This document shows, piece by piece, positions 46,133-54,510 of a stretch of 64,000 nucleotides of DNA (its first letter is position 1; every line of letters starts with the position of its first letter). A program made the position numbers and the translations under genes. Below the pieces are notes generated by a model. It did not search any database. It saw only the letters and a list, made by a program, of their open reading frames with translations, and was not told the origin of the DNA. This DNA is from Mesorhizobium sp. dw_380 (lineage in GTDB: Bacteria; Pseudomonadota; Alphaproteobacteria; Rhizobiales; Rhizobiaceae), in the NCBI RefSeq assembly GCF_018588885.1, contig NZ_JAFFIW010000001.1, positions 62,001 to 126,000 on the forward strand. The letters are read 5' to 3'.

Positions 46133-47119
46133 TTAGCCCAGCACCACGTTGGCGGCGCTTTCCGGCAAATCCTCGCCGAAGGCGCGCTGGTAGAATTCGG
46201 CCACCAATGAGCGCTCGAGTTCGTCGCACTTGTTGAGGAAGGTCAACCGGAACGCCATGCCGATATTGCCGAAAATCTCGGCATTTTCGGCCCAGGTGAT
46301 GACCGTACGCGGGCTCATCACGGTCGACAGATCGCCATTGATGAAGGCCGAGCGCGTCATGTCGGCGACGCGGACCATCTTGTTGACGATGTCCTTGCCC
46401 CGGTTGTCGCGATAGTGCTTGGCCTTGGCCAGCACGATGTTCACTTCATTGTCGTGCGGCAGGTAGTTCAGCGTGGTGACGATCGACCAGCGGTCCATCT
46501 GCGCCTGGTTGATCTGCTGCGTGCCGTGATAGAGGCCGGTGGTGTCACCGAGGCCCACCGTGTTGGCGGTCGAGAACAGCCGGAAGGCCGGATGCGGACG
46601 GATGACCCGGCTCTGGTCGAGCAGCGTCAGACGACCCGACGATTCCAGCACGCGCTGGATGACGAACATCACGTCTGGACGGCCGGCATCATATTCGTCG
46701 AAGCATAGCGCGACATTGTGCTGGTAGGCCCAGGGCAGGATGCCGTCGCGGAATTCGGTGATCTGCAGTCCGTCCTTGACGACGATGGCATCCTTGCCGA
46801 CGAGATCGATACGGCTGACATGGCTGTCGAGATTGACGCGCACGCAAGGCCAGTTGAGGCGGGCGGCGACCTGTTCGATATGGGTCGACTTGCCGGTACC
46901 ATGATAGCCCGACACCATGACGCGGCGGTTGTAGGCAAAGCCGGCCAGGATCGCCAGCGTCGTCGCCTTGTCGAAGAGATAATCCGGATCGATATCGGGC
47001 ACATGTTCGCTGGTGACCGAATAGGCCGGCACCACCATCTTGGAGTCGAAGCCGAATTTCTCCCTCACCGACACCGTCGTGTCGGGCAGGTTGGCGATGT
47101 CGCGATCGACCTTGTTCAT
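46133..47119 (-). CDS. cobS: cobaltochelatase AAA+ subunit CobS
   Basis: A 328-residue AAA+ ATPase (MoxR-like) that drives cobalt insertion with CobT. Walker A is GYHGTGKST (71-79), Walker [11 protein letters not shown], and sensor region FSTANTVG. The start [20 protein letters not shown] is the family N-terminus; a longer frame to 47227 would code through a palindrome in the promoter region. It heads a cobS-cobT operon. Confidence 0.95.
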   Translation of the reverse strand: MNKVDRDIANLPDTTVSVREKFGFDSKMVVPAYSVTSEHVPDIDPDYLFDKATTLAILAGFAYNRRVMVSGYHGTGKSTHIEQVAARLNWPCVRVNLDSHVSRIDLVGKDAIVVKDGLQITEFRDGILPWAYQHNVALCFDEYDAGRPDVMFVIQRVLESSGRLTLLDQSRVIRPHPAFRLFSTANTVGLGDTTGLYHGTQQINQAQMDRWSIVTTLNYLPHDNEVNIVLAKAKHYRDNRGKDIVNKMVRVADMTRSAFINGDLSTVMSPRTVITWAENAEIFGNIGMAFRLTFLNKCDELERSLVAEFYQRAFGEDLPESAANVVLG

Positions 47120-47194
47120 ATCTCTCAACGTCTCCACGGGCGAAACGTCCCGTTTCGCCGGCAATCGATTTTGTTCGGGGGCGGTCTTAAAGCC

Positions 47195-47221
47195 TTTTCC
47201 AACCTTATGAAAGTTGGAAAA
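47195..47221. promoter_or_regulatory. 27-bp perfect dyad upstream of cobS
   Basis: TTTTCCAAC (47195-47203), nine bases, GTTGGAAAA (47213-47221). It lies 76 bases upstream of the cobS start and 22 bases after the J-domain gene stop. The A/T flanks sit on the wrong side for an intrinsic terminator of the upstream gene, so a protein-binding operator for cobST is the better guess. Confidence 0.5.
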
Positions 47222-47242
47222 CGACACAAACCATAGGGTCGC

Positions 47243-47863
47243 TCAGCACAGGCCCGCCTGTTTGAGCACGCGATAGGCCTGCAGCACATCGCGGAACCGG
47301 TCTTCCGAACCCCTGTCGCCGCCATTCGCATCCGGATGGTGACGCTTCACCAGTTCCTTATAGCGCGCCTTGATATCCTTGCCAGTCGCCTTTGTATCAA
47401 GGCCAAGCGTTTCCAGCGCCTTGGCCTCAAGCGGCTTGGCCTTGCGCTCGCGCGCCTCGCGCGGGTCCTTCGGCCCCTTGAACAGGTCGAACGGGTCGCG
47501 CATGCGGTTGTAGTAGCCGGCACGGCCGGAACGCATCTGCGCCATATCGGGCGACGAGCGGGTCGAGGCGCCATTGACACCCATCTTCCAGGTCGGCCGG
47601 TGGCCGGTCATCGCCTCCTTCTGGAAGCGCGCGACCTCGGTGTCCGGCACGCCGGAGAAATAGTTGAAGCCCTTGTTGTACTCGCGCACGTGGTCGAAGC
47701 AGAAGCGGAAATACTCGCCCTCCTTCATGCGCCCGACCGGCGCGCGATGGGTGCCCGGCTCCTTGCAGCCGTCCCACTGGCAGATCGGCGAGTGCGACTT
47801 CAGCTCCGCATCCTTCTCCGGGCGGATGCGAATCTTCTCGAAATATTTGGGGTACGGCTTCAT
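47243..47863 (-). CDS. J-domain protein with N-terminal Cys/His cluster
   Basis: A 206-residue protein with a DnaJ-type J domain at the C-terminus (about 148-206) carrying HPD at 176-178. The N-terminal part has C28, C33, H39, C55 and H58, spacing that could bind zinc. No G/F region or client domain is present, so it would be a specialised DnaK partner. In rhizobia it usually lies beside cobS and bolA, as here. A role in folding the cobaltochelatase or in Fe-S/redox assembly is speculation. Confidence 0.9.
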   Translation of the reverse strand: MKPYPKYFEKIRIRPEKDAELKSHSPICQWDGCKEPGTHRAPVGRMKEGEYFRFCFDHVREYNKGFNYFSGVPDTEVARFQKEAMTGHRPTWKMGVNGASTRSSPDMAQMRSGRAGYYNRMRDPFDLFKGPKDPREARERKAKPLEAKALETLGLDTKATGKDIKARYKELVKRHHPDANGGDRGSEDRFRDVLQAYRVLKQAGLC

Positions 47864-48031
47864 CTAACCCATTTATGGGGCGTTCGCAGATGCGAAACAA
47901 GAATTGACATTTTCGCGATCATCGCCCTAACCGCTGAATCGCGGCATAAAGCAGGCGAATGGCGGATTTTGTCGCGCAGCAGCGGCCCCCAGGGCTGATG
48001 CGCCAGCCATATGTGGTGAACGGAGACGGCA

Positions 48032-48334
48032 ATGTCCATACAGACGACCATGGAAGACAAGCTCAACAAGGCATTTTCGCCCGAGCGGCTGATCATCATC
48101 AACGAAAGCCATCTCCATGCCGGCCATCATCATCACGGCTCCGACCATCACGGCGCCTTCGACGGCAGCGGCGAGACGCATTTTCGCGTCCGCATCGTTG
48201 CTCCCGCCTTTGCCGGCATGAGCCGGATCGAGCGCCACCGCGCCGTCAACGACCTGCTCGCCGATGAGCTGCAGGCCGGCGTGCACGCCCTGGCTATCGA
48301 ACCGGCGGCGCCCGGCGAAGAGACCCGCTGGTAG
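48032..48334 (+). CDS. BolA family protein
   Basis: A 100-residue BolA/IbaG-type protein (MEDKLNKAFSPERLIIINESHLHAGHHHH, THFRVRIVAPAFAGMSRIERHRAVNDLL, VHALAIEP). BolA proteins pair with monothiol glutaredoxins and bind [2Fe-2S] clusters. The HAGHHHHGSDHHG stretch adds histidines to the conserved ligand region. It is divergent from the J-domain gene. Confidence 0.93.
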   Translation: MSIQTTMEDKLNKAFSPERLIIINESHLHAGHHHHGSDHHGAFDGSGETHFRVRIVAPAFAGMSRIERHRAVNDLLADELQAGVHALAIEPAAPGEETRW

Positions 48335-48385
48335 GTCCGCCCGCGCCTTCAGTGCCGCCGACCGCTATACCCCGATAAGAGGAGA

Positions 48386-49207
48386 TCAGCCGACGGTCGA
48401 TTTCAGGAACGCCAGCACGGCGGCCGTCAGCGCATCACCATCCCTGCCGAAACCATCCCTGCCGAAATCGCGATTGATCGACATGTGCGTATATGCGCTG
48501 CCGTCGAACAGCGTAACCTTGGTGCCCGTGGCGCGCAGGCGCTCGGCAAAGGCCTTGGAGGCCTCGCCGCGGCCGGCCGCCTGCGAATAGGCGATGAAGG
48601 TCGGCGGATGCTCGCGGCCGTCGACATAGCTCGCCGGCGACAGAGCGGCCCATTGCGATGGATCGGAAAACGCCCGGGCATAGGCCCGCACCATGCCGCC
48701 ATTTTTGGCAAGCGCCGCGAGATCATAGGCCCTGGTGTCGTCGAGGATGAGCGCTGCCACGCCAGGCAGTCCACCGCGCATGCCGGTCAGAGCGATAAGA
48801 TGGCAACCGGCCGAATGGCCCATGCCGACAATGCGGTTGGGATCGCCGCCATGCCGGGCGATGTTGGCCCTGACATAGGCATAGGCCTTTTCGACGTCGG
48901 CGGCCTGGGTGGCGACATCGGCCTGCGGCAGCATGCGGTAGTCGATGGAGGCGAAGCAGAAGCCGTTGGAGAGCAGGAAGGCCGGTTTGGCGTTCACCTG
49001 GCTGCGATTACCAAGCCGCCAGGCGCCGCCATGGACAAAAAAGACCACAGGCAGGCCGCTTGCACCATCGGGCGCGTAGATGTCGAGCTTGGCCGGTCCG
49101 TAGTCGAAGGTCCTTGGCACGGGCTGGGGCTGGCACCAGGCCGCCGGGACCCGCAGTGGCAGCATCGCCGCCATGGACGCTAGGATGAGGCTTCTCCGAT
49201 CGATCAT
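48386..49207 (-). CDS. secreted alpha/beta hydrolase (BD-FAE/HSL type)
   Basis: A 273-residue protein with an N-terminal signal peptide (MIDRRSLILASMAAMLPL, Tat-like or Sec). The oxyanion loop HGGAW is at 59-63 and the nucleophile S132 in GHSAGC; the acid and His near the C-terminus (DGSAYTHMSIN). An esterase is likely; substrate unknown. The C-terminal segment has a FGRDG duplication from a 15-bp tandem repeat. The frame is open to 49516 but the signal peptide fixes the start. Confidence 0.87.
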   Translation of the reverse strand: MIDRRSLILASMAAMLPLRVPAAWCQPQPVPRTFDYGPAKLDIYAPDGASGLPVVFFVHGGAWRLGNRSQVNAKPAFLLSNGFCFASIDYRMLPQADVATQAADVEKAYAYVRANIARHGGDPNRIVGMGHSAGCHLIALTGMRGGLPGVAALILDDTRAYDLAALAKNGGMVRAYARAFSDPSQWAALSPASYVDGREHPPTFIAYSQAAGRGEASKAFAERLRATGTKVTLFDGSAYTHMSINRDFGRDGFGRDGDALTAAVLAFLKSTVG

Positions 49208-49437
49208 CAAGGTCTCCCGACCGATTTGCGGCAAGGGTGCACCCGAGCACGCCGGCCGTCCAGTCAAGGATTTGCAACAGGCCGGCCTGCCTGCATTGAA
49301 ATGCGGGGCAACCGGCCCCACCTGAAGATTGAGATGCCCTGCTTGCGCCGACGGACCTGATCCGCCCAAGCGTTTTCCCCCCAGGGGGATGGCCTTGGAC
49401 CCTCGGTGATCGCGGCTGCGCCTCCCTTCATGTGAAG

Positions 49438-49463
49438 GGAACAAACAGTGCTTCTCGGCAGTT
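49438..49463 (+). promoter_or_regulatory. candidate EcfG (general stress) promoter of prkA; gap 49208-49514
   Basis: GGAAC (49438-49442), 17 bp, AGTT (49460-49463) approximates the alphaproteobacterial EcfG promoter GGAAC-N16/17-CGTT, with one mismatch in the -10. The implied start is about 45 bases before the prkA ATG. PrkA homologues are stress-induced in E. coli, which fits. The remainder of the 307-bp gap shows no other feature. Confidence 0.45.
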
Positions 49464-49514
49464 GAATAGGTAATGAGCCGTCCGGCAGCCAAAACGGCTC
49501 TGAGGGCAAGCATC

Positions 49515-51464
49515 ATGCGAGAGAATCAATCCGACATCTTCGATCTGTTTTCGGAGATTTACGCGAACGCGGCCCAGGAAGAGATCAGTCTCCAGCAATA
49601 TCTCCTGGCCTGTAGCGAGGACAAGTCGATGTACGCCTCGGCACCCGAGCGGATGGTCGAGGCAATCGGCGAGCCGAACCTGGTCGACACCAGCAAGGAT
49701 GAACGGCTCGGCCGCATTTTCTCGAACCGCACCGTCAAGGTCTATCCATCCTTTTCCGACTTCTACGGGATGGAGGATACGATCGAGCGCATCGCCGGAT
49801 ATTTCCGCTATGCCTCGCAAGGGCTGGAGGAGCGCAAGCAGATCCTCTACCTTCTCGGCCCTGTCGGCGGCGGCAAATCGTCCCTGGCCGAACGGCTGAA
49901 AAGGCTGATGGAGGAGCGCCCAATCTACACGCTGAAGGTCGGCAGCCAGATCAGTCCGATTTTCGAATCGCCGCTTGGTCTCTTCCATCCCGACCGCATG
50001 GGCGATCTGCTGGAGGATAAATACGGGATAGCCCGGCGCCGCCTCAACGGACTTATCTCGCCTTGGGCGGCCAAGCGGCTCGACGAACTGTCTGGCGACA
50101 TTTCCAAGTTCAGCGTGGTCAAGCTGATGCCGTCGCGGCTGCGCCAGATCGGCATTGCCAAGACGGAGCCTGGCGACGAGAACAACCAGGACGTCTCGGC
50201 CCTGGTCGGCAAGGTCGACATCAGGCAATTGGAACATTACAGCCAGTCCGATCCGGACGCCTATTCCTACAGCGGCGGCCTGAACCGGACCACGCAAGGC
50301 CTGCTCGAATTCGTCGAGATGTTCAAGGCGCCCATCAAGGTCCTGCATCCGCTGCTCACCGCGACCCAGGAAGGCAGCTACAATGGCACCGAGAATTTCG
50401 GCGCTTTCCCCTATCAAGGCATCATCATTGCCCATTCCAACGAATCGGAATGGCAGCAGTTCAAGAACAACAAGAACAACGAGGCGTTTCTCGACCGCAT
50501 TCTCGTGGTCAAGGTGCCGTATTGCCTGCGGATCACTGAGGAAAGGCATATTTACGAGAAACTGCTGCGCGAGAGCGAACTGGCCGGCAGCCCCTGCGCA
50601 CCTGAAGTGCTGGACATTCTCAGCCGGTTCACCGTCTCGACCCGTCTTGCCGAGCACGACAATTCGCCCCTCTACACCAAGATGCGCGCCTATGACGGCG
50701 AAACCCTCAAGGAGGTCGACCCGAGGGCCAAATCTGTCCAGGAATATCGCGACGCCGCCGGCGTCGACGAGGGCATGACCGGCGTAAGCACGCGCTTCGC
50801 CTTCAAAATCCTGTCGCAGACGTTCAACTACGACACCACCGAGGTCGCGGCGGACCCGGTGCACCTGATGTACATTCTGGAGGAGGCGATCAAGCGCGAG
50901 CAGTTCCCGAAGGAAACGGAAGCTGCCTATCTCGAATACATCAAGTCGGAACTCGCGACCCGCTATGCCGAGTTCATCGGCCACGAGATCCAGAAGGCCT
51001 ATCTGGAATCATACAGCGAATACGGCCAGAACCTTTTCGACCGCTACATCGCCTATGCCGACGCCTGGATCGAGGATCAGGACTACAAGGACCCGGATAC
51101 GGGCCAAATCCTCAACCGCGAGGTGCTGGACAAGGAACTGTCGCAGGTCGAAAAGCCGGCCGGCATCGCCAATCCCAAGGACTTCCGCAATGAAGTGGTC
51201 AAATTCACGCTGCGCGCCCGGGCGCGCAACCATGGCCGCAATCCGTCATGGACCAGCTACGAAAAACTGCGTGAAGTGATCGAGAAGCGAATGTTCGGGC
51301 AGGTCGAAGACCTTCTGCCCGTGATCAGTTTCGGCTCCAAACAGGACAGCGTCACGGAAAGGCGCCACAATGAATTCGTGCAGCGCATGGTGGAACGCGG
51401 CTACACCGAGCGGCAGGTGCGCCGGCTTGTCGACTGGTACATGCGTGTGAACAAGGCGGGTTGA
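49515..51464 (+). CDS. prkA: PrkA-family serine protein kinase (YeaG)
   Basis: A 649-residue protein. The AAA+ part has Walker A GPVGGGKS (115-122) and IGDLL-type downstream motifs, and the C-terminal PrkA domain (ARNHGRNPSWTSYEKLREVIEKRMF) is present. PrkA/YeaG acts as a Hanks-unlike Ser/Thr kinase or AAA protease in stress survival of E. coli and in sporulation control of Bacillus. The ATG at 49515 gives a length close to E. coli YeaG (644). It leads a prkA-yeaH-spoVR operon. Confidence 0.96.
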   Translation: MRENQSDIFDLFSEIYANAAQEEISLQQYLLACSEDKSMYASAPERMVEAIGEPNLVDTSKDERLGRIFSNRTVKVYPSFSDFYGMEDTIERIAGYFRYASQGLEERKQILYLLGPVGGGKSSLAERLKRLMEERPIYTLKVGSQISPIFESPLGLFHPDRMGDLLEDKYGIARRRLNGLISPWAAKRLDELSGDISKFSVVKLMPSRLRQIGIAKTEPGDENNQDVSALVGKVDIRQLEHYSQSDPDAYSYSGGLNRTTQGLLEFVEMFKAPIKVLHPLLTATQEGSYNGTENFGAFPYQGIIIAHSNESEWQQFKNNKNNEAFLDRILVVKVPYCLRITEERHIYEKLLRESELAGSPCAPEVLDILSRFTVSTRLAEHDNSPLYTKMRAYDGETLKEVDPRAKSVQEYRDAAGVDEGMTGVSTRFAFKILSQTFNYDTTEVAADPVHLMYILEEAIKREQFPKETEAAYLEYIKSELATRYAEFIGHEIQKAYLESYSEYGQNLFDRYIAYADAWIEDQDYKDPDTGQILNREVLDKELSQVEKPAGIANPKDFRNEVVKFTLRARARNHGRNPSWTSYEKLREVIEKRMFGQVEDLLPVISFGSKQDSVTERRHNEFVQRMVERGYTERQVRRLVDWYMRVNKAG

Positions 51465-51483
51465 GGCAAGCCCGGATGCTTCC

Positions 51484-52794
51484 ATGCCGATCTTTATCGA
51501 CCGACGCCTGAACCCGAAGGACAAAAGCCTGGGCAACCGCCAGCGCTTTCTGAAGCGCGCGCGCGAGGAGCTCAAGCGAAACATCCGCGACAAGGTCCGC
51601 GCCGGCCGCATCGCCGAGGTCGACCAGGAGCATGCCGTGCCCATGCCGCGCAAGGGCACCAGCGAGCCTGTCTTCAGCGACGCCAGGGACAGCGGCCGGC
51701 GTCAGCACATCTTGCCCGGCAACAGAACTTACATTTCCGGAGATCTGATCCCCAAGCCGGGTCTCGGAGGCATGGGCTCTTCGTCTCCGGGAAACAGCGA
51801 ATCCGAAGACGATTTCCGTTTCGTGCTGTCACGCGAGGAGGTTCTCGATCTTTTCTTCGAGGATCTCGAATTGCCCGATCTGGTCAAGCTCAGTCTCAAG
51901 CAGATATTGACGTTCAAGCCGAAGCGGGCGGGCTTCGCCGCCAGCGGCTCGCCGACCAACATCAATGTCGGCCGCACCATGCGCAACAGCCATGGCCGCC
52001 GCATTGCGCTCCGGCGCCCCAAACAGGCGCAGCTGGATGCGATCGCCCGGCAGCTCGCCATGCTGGAAGCGCAACCGCCGAACGCGGCGAGGCGCGAGCG
52101 CATCGCGGCCCTGCGCGAGGAATTCGACCTGATGGAGCGCCGCCGCAGGCGAATTGCCTATGTCGACCCGGTCGACATCCGCTTCAACCGCTTCGACCCC
52201 CAGCCGCAGCCGAATGCCAGCGCCGTCATGTTTTGCCTGATGGACGTATCGGGATCGATGGGGGAACGCGAAAAGGATTTGGCCAAACGCTTCTTCGTGC
52301 TGCTGCACCTGTTCCTGACGCGGCGTTATGAGAGGACGGACATCGTTTTCATTCGCCACACCCACGAGGCCCAGGAGGTCGACGAGCAGACGTTCTTCTA
52401 TCACACCCAGAGCGGCGGCACCGTCGTCTCCACGGCGCTTGAGGAAATGCATCGCATCATCGAACGGCGCTACCCGGCGACGGAATGGAACATCTATGCC
52501 GCCCAGGCCTCCGACGGCGATAATTTCGCCACCGATTCCGAGCGCTGCATCGAGCTGCTCGGCGGCAAACTGATGCGCTTGTGCCAGTATTTCGCCTATG
52601 TGGAGATCATCGACGAACGCGAAAGCCATATTTTCGGTTCGACCGAAAACGGCACCTCACTGTGGCGCGCCTATAGCGCCATTGAGCAGAAATGGCCGAA
52701 TTTCCAGATGAGGCGCATCGCCGCTCCGGCTGATATCTACCCCGTCTTTCGCCAGCTCTTCGCCAGGCAGCCGGCGATGCGTGTGAGCGCGTGA
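51484..52794 (+). CDS. YeaH/YhbH family protein (DUF444)
   Basis: A 436-residue protein with a basic N-terminus (MPIFIDRRLNPKDKSLGNRQ is diagnostic of YeaH) and a C-terminal VWA-like domain with metal site DVSGS (254-258). It is the invariable partner of PrkA; the pair probably forms a phosphorylation complex. It begins 19 bp after prkA. Confidence 0.96.
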   Translation: MPIFIDRRLNPKDKSLGNRQRFLKRAREELKRNIRDKVRAGRIAEVDQEHAVPMPRKGTSEPVFSDARDSGRRQHILPGNRTYISGDLIPKPGLGGMGSSSPGNSESEDDFRFVLSREEVLDLFFEDLELPDLVKLSLKQILTFKPKRAGFAASGSPTNINVGRTMRNSHGRRIALRRPKQAQLDAIARQLAMLEAQPPNAARRERIAALREEFDLMERRRRRIAYVDPVDIRFNRFDPQPQPNASAVMFCLMDVSGSMGEREKDLAKRFFVLLHLFLTRRYERTDIVFIRHTHEAQEVDEQTFFYHTQSGGTVVSTALEEMHRIIERRYPATEWNIYAAQASDGDNFATDSERCIELLGGKLMRLCQYFAYVEIIDERESHIFGSTENGTSLWRAYSAIEQKWPNFQMRRIAAPADIYPVFRQLFARQPAMRVSA

Positions 52795-52804
52795 GGTATG
52801 TCGG

Positions 52805-54349
52805 ATGGCTAGTCAAACCGGGAAATCCGGATTGCTTTTCTCCGGATCCGACTGGGACTTCAAGAAACTGTCGCGTGTCTATGACGAGATCGAGGCGATC
52901 GCGATCGATCAGCTTCATCTCGATACCTATCCGGTGCAGATGGAGGTCATCTCCTCCGAGCAGATGCTCGACGCCTACTCATCGGTCGGCATGCCGCTGA
53001 TGTACCGGCACTGGTCGTTCGGCAAGCATTTCCTGCACAACGAGTTCCTCTACCGCAAAGGCGGCCGCGGGCTGGCCTATGAACTGGTCATCAACTCCAA
53101 CCCCTGCATCGTCTACCTGATGGAAGAAAACACCATGGCCCTCCAGGCCTTGGTTACCGCCCATGCCGCACTCGGGCACAATCATTTCTTCAAGAACAAT
53201 CACCTTTTTCGCCAATGGACCGATGCCGCGGGGATCCTGAGCTATCTGGACTTCGCCAAGGGCTACATCGCCCGCTGCGAGGAGCGGCATGGCCCTGCCG
53301 CCGTCGAGGCTGTTCTCGATTCCGCCCACGCGCTGATGGACCAAGGCGTGTTCCGATACCACCGGCCGCCGAAACTGTCGTCGGAGCAGCAACGCGAAGG
53401 CCTTCGCGAACGCCTCGAATACGAAGAGCGTTCCTACAATGATCTATGGCGAACCCTGCCGCCCGCGCAGGGCACCGACAAGGCCAAAGCCGGGGAAGAA
53501 GGCCTGGCGGAACGGAAAAAATCGCTCAGCCTGCCCGAGGAGAACCTGCTCTATTTCCTGGAGAAGAACAGCCTCGTCCTCGAACCGTGGCAACGCGAGG
53601 TCCTCAGGATCGTCCGTGTCATCGCGCAGTATTTCTATCCGCAGCGGCAGACCCAGGTGATGAACGAGGGCTGCGCCACGTTCGTCCATTACACCCTCAT
53701 GAACATGTTGTTCGATCGCGGCAGGATCAACGAAGGCGCCATGCTCGAAATCCTGCGCAACCACTCGAATGTGATCTTCCAGCCGTCCTTCGACGATCCG
53801 CGGTTTTCCGGCATCAATCCCTACGCCCTCGGTCTTGACATGATGCAGGACATCCAGCGCATCGCGACCGAGCCGACGGCGGAAGACCGCGACTGGTTCC
53901 CCGACATTGCCGGCCGCGGCGACTGGCTCGAAACCTTGCTCGACGCCTGGGCCAATCACCGTGACGAATCCTTCATTCGTCAATATCTCAGTCCGACCTT
54001 GATACGGAAATGGCGGCTCTTCGTGCTGGCCGACGGATCCGACCGCCCGCACTACGAGGTCGCGTCGATCCACAATGAGCGTGGCTACAAAAAGATACGT
54101 GCCGCGCTGGCCCAAAACTATGATTTGGGCGCGAACCGGCCCGATATACAGGTCGTGGACGTGGACCTGCTCGGTGACCGGCATCTGCGCCTGCAGCACA
54201 AGGTGAAGGATGGCATCATCCTCGAGAATGAGAGCCGCGACGCGACCCTGCGCCACATCCGAAGCCTTTGGGGGTACGAGGTCAGCCTGGCGGCGGTCGA
54301 CGCCGAAACGGGCGCAACGCTCGGCGAACGCTGGACCAAGGACTGTTGA
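52805..54349 (+). CDS. SpoVR/YcgB family protein
   Basis: A 514-residue protein of the SpoVR family (LFSGSDWDFKKLSRVYDEIEAIA, QVMNEGCATFVHYTLMN with its conserved NEGCA, NPYALGLDMMQDIQRI). The family is needed for spore cortex in Bacillus, but E. coli YcgB and rhizobial copies act with PrkA/YeaH in stress or stationary phase. It begins 10 bp after yeaH. The biochemical function is unknown. Confidence 0.96.
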   Translation: MASQTGKSGLLFSGSDWDFKKLSRVYDEIEAIAIDQLHLDTYPVQMEVISSEQMLDAYSSVGMPLMYRHWSFGKHFLHNEFLYRKGGRGLAYELVINSNPCIVYLMEENTMALQALVTAHAALGHNHFFKNNHLFRQWTDAAGILSYLDFAKGYIARCEERHGPAAVEAVLDSAHALMDQGVFRYHRPPKLSSEQQREGLRERLEYEERSYNDLWRTLPPAQGTDKAKAGEEGLAERKKSLSLPEENLLYFLEKNSLVLEPWQREVLRIVRVIAQYFYPQRQTQVMNEGCATFVHYTLMNMLFDRGRINEGAMLEILRNHSNVIFQPSFDDPRFSGINPYALGLDMMQDIQRIATEPTAEDRDWFPDIAGRGDWLETLLDAWANHRDESFIRQYLSPTLIRKWRLFVLADGSDRPHYEVASIHNERGYKKIRAALAQNYDLGANRPDIQVVDVDLLGDRHLRLQHKVKDGIILENESRDATLRHIRSLWGYEVSLAAVDAETGATLGERWTKDC

Positions 54350-54385
54350 GCGGCTCGCCGTTTCCGTGAAAGGGTGGACCGCTCT

Positions 54386-54510
54386 AGAGCAATTCCAGGA
54401 AAAGTGTGAAACGGTTTTCCCGGGAAAAGCGCGTAGCGCTTTCCCTTGGGAATTGCGTCAAAACAAAGACTTAGAGCGATTCACCGTTCCGTGAAACGGT
54501 GAATCGCTCT
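54386..54510 (+). repeat. dispersed intergenic repeat, copy 4 (longest)
   Basis: A 125-bp copy with the same outer arms (AGAGCAATTCCAGG..., GGAATTGCGTCAAAAC) plus an extra internal palindrome (GAAAAGCGCGTAGCGCTTTC). Its terminal hairpin is perfect over 16 bp: 54473-54488 with 54495-54510. It lies between convergent spoVR and corC and could end both transcripts. It supplies the last two bases (TA) of... the corC TAG stop region (54509-54511). Confidence 0.85.

Noticed and set aside
47120..47242. Cobalamin riboswitch upstream of cobS
   Set aside because: No B12-box or large aptamer structure fits in the 123-bp gap; only a short dyad is present.
49428..50984. A 518-codon minus-strand frame opposite prkA
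   Set aside because: Shadow of a certain gene.
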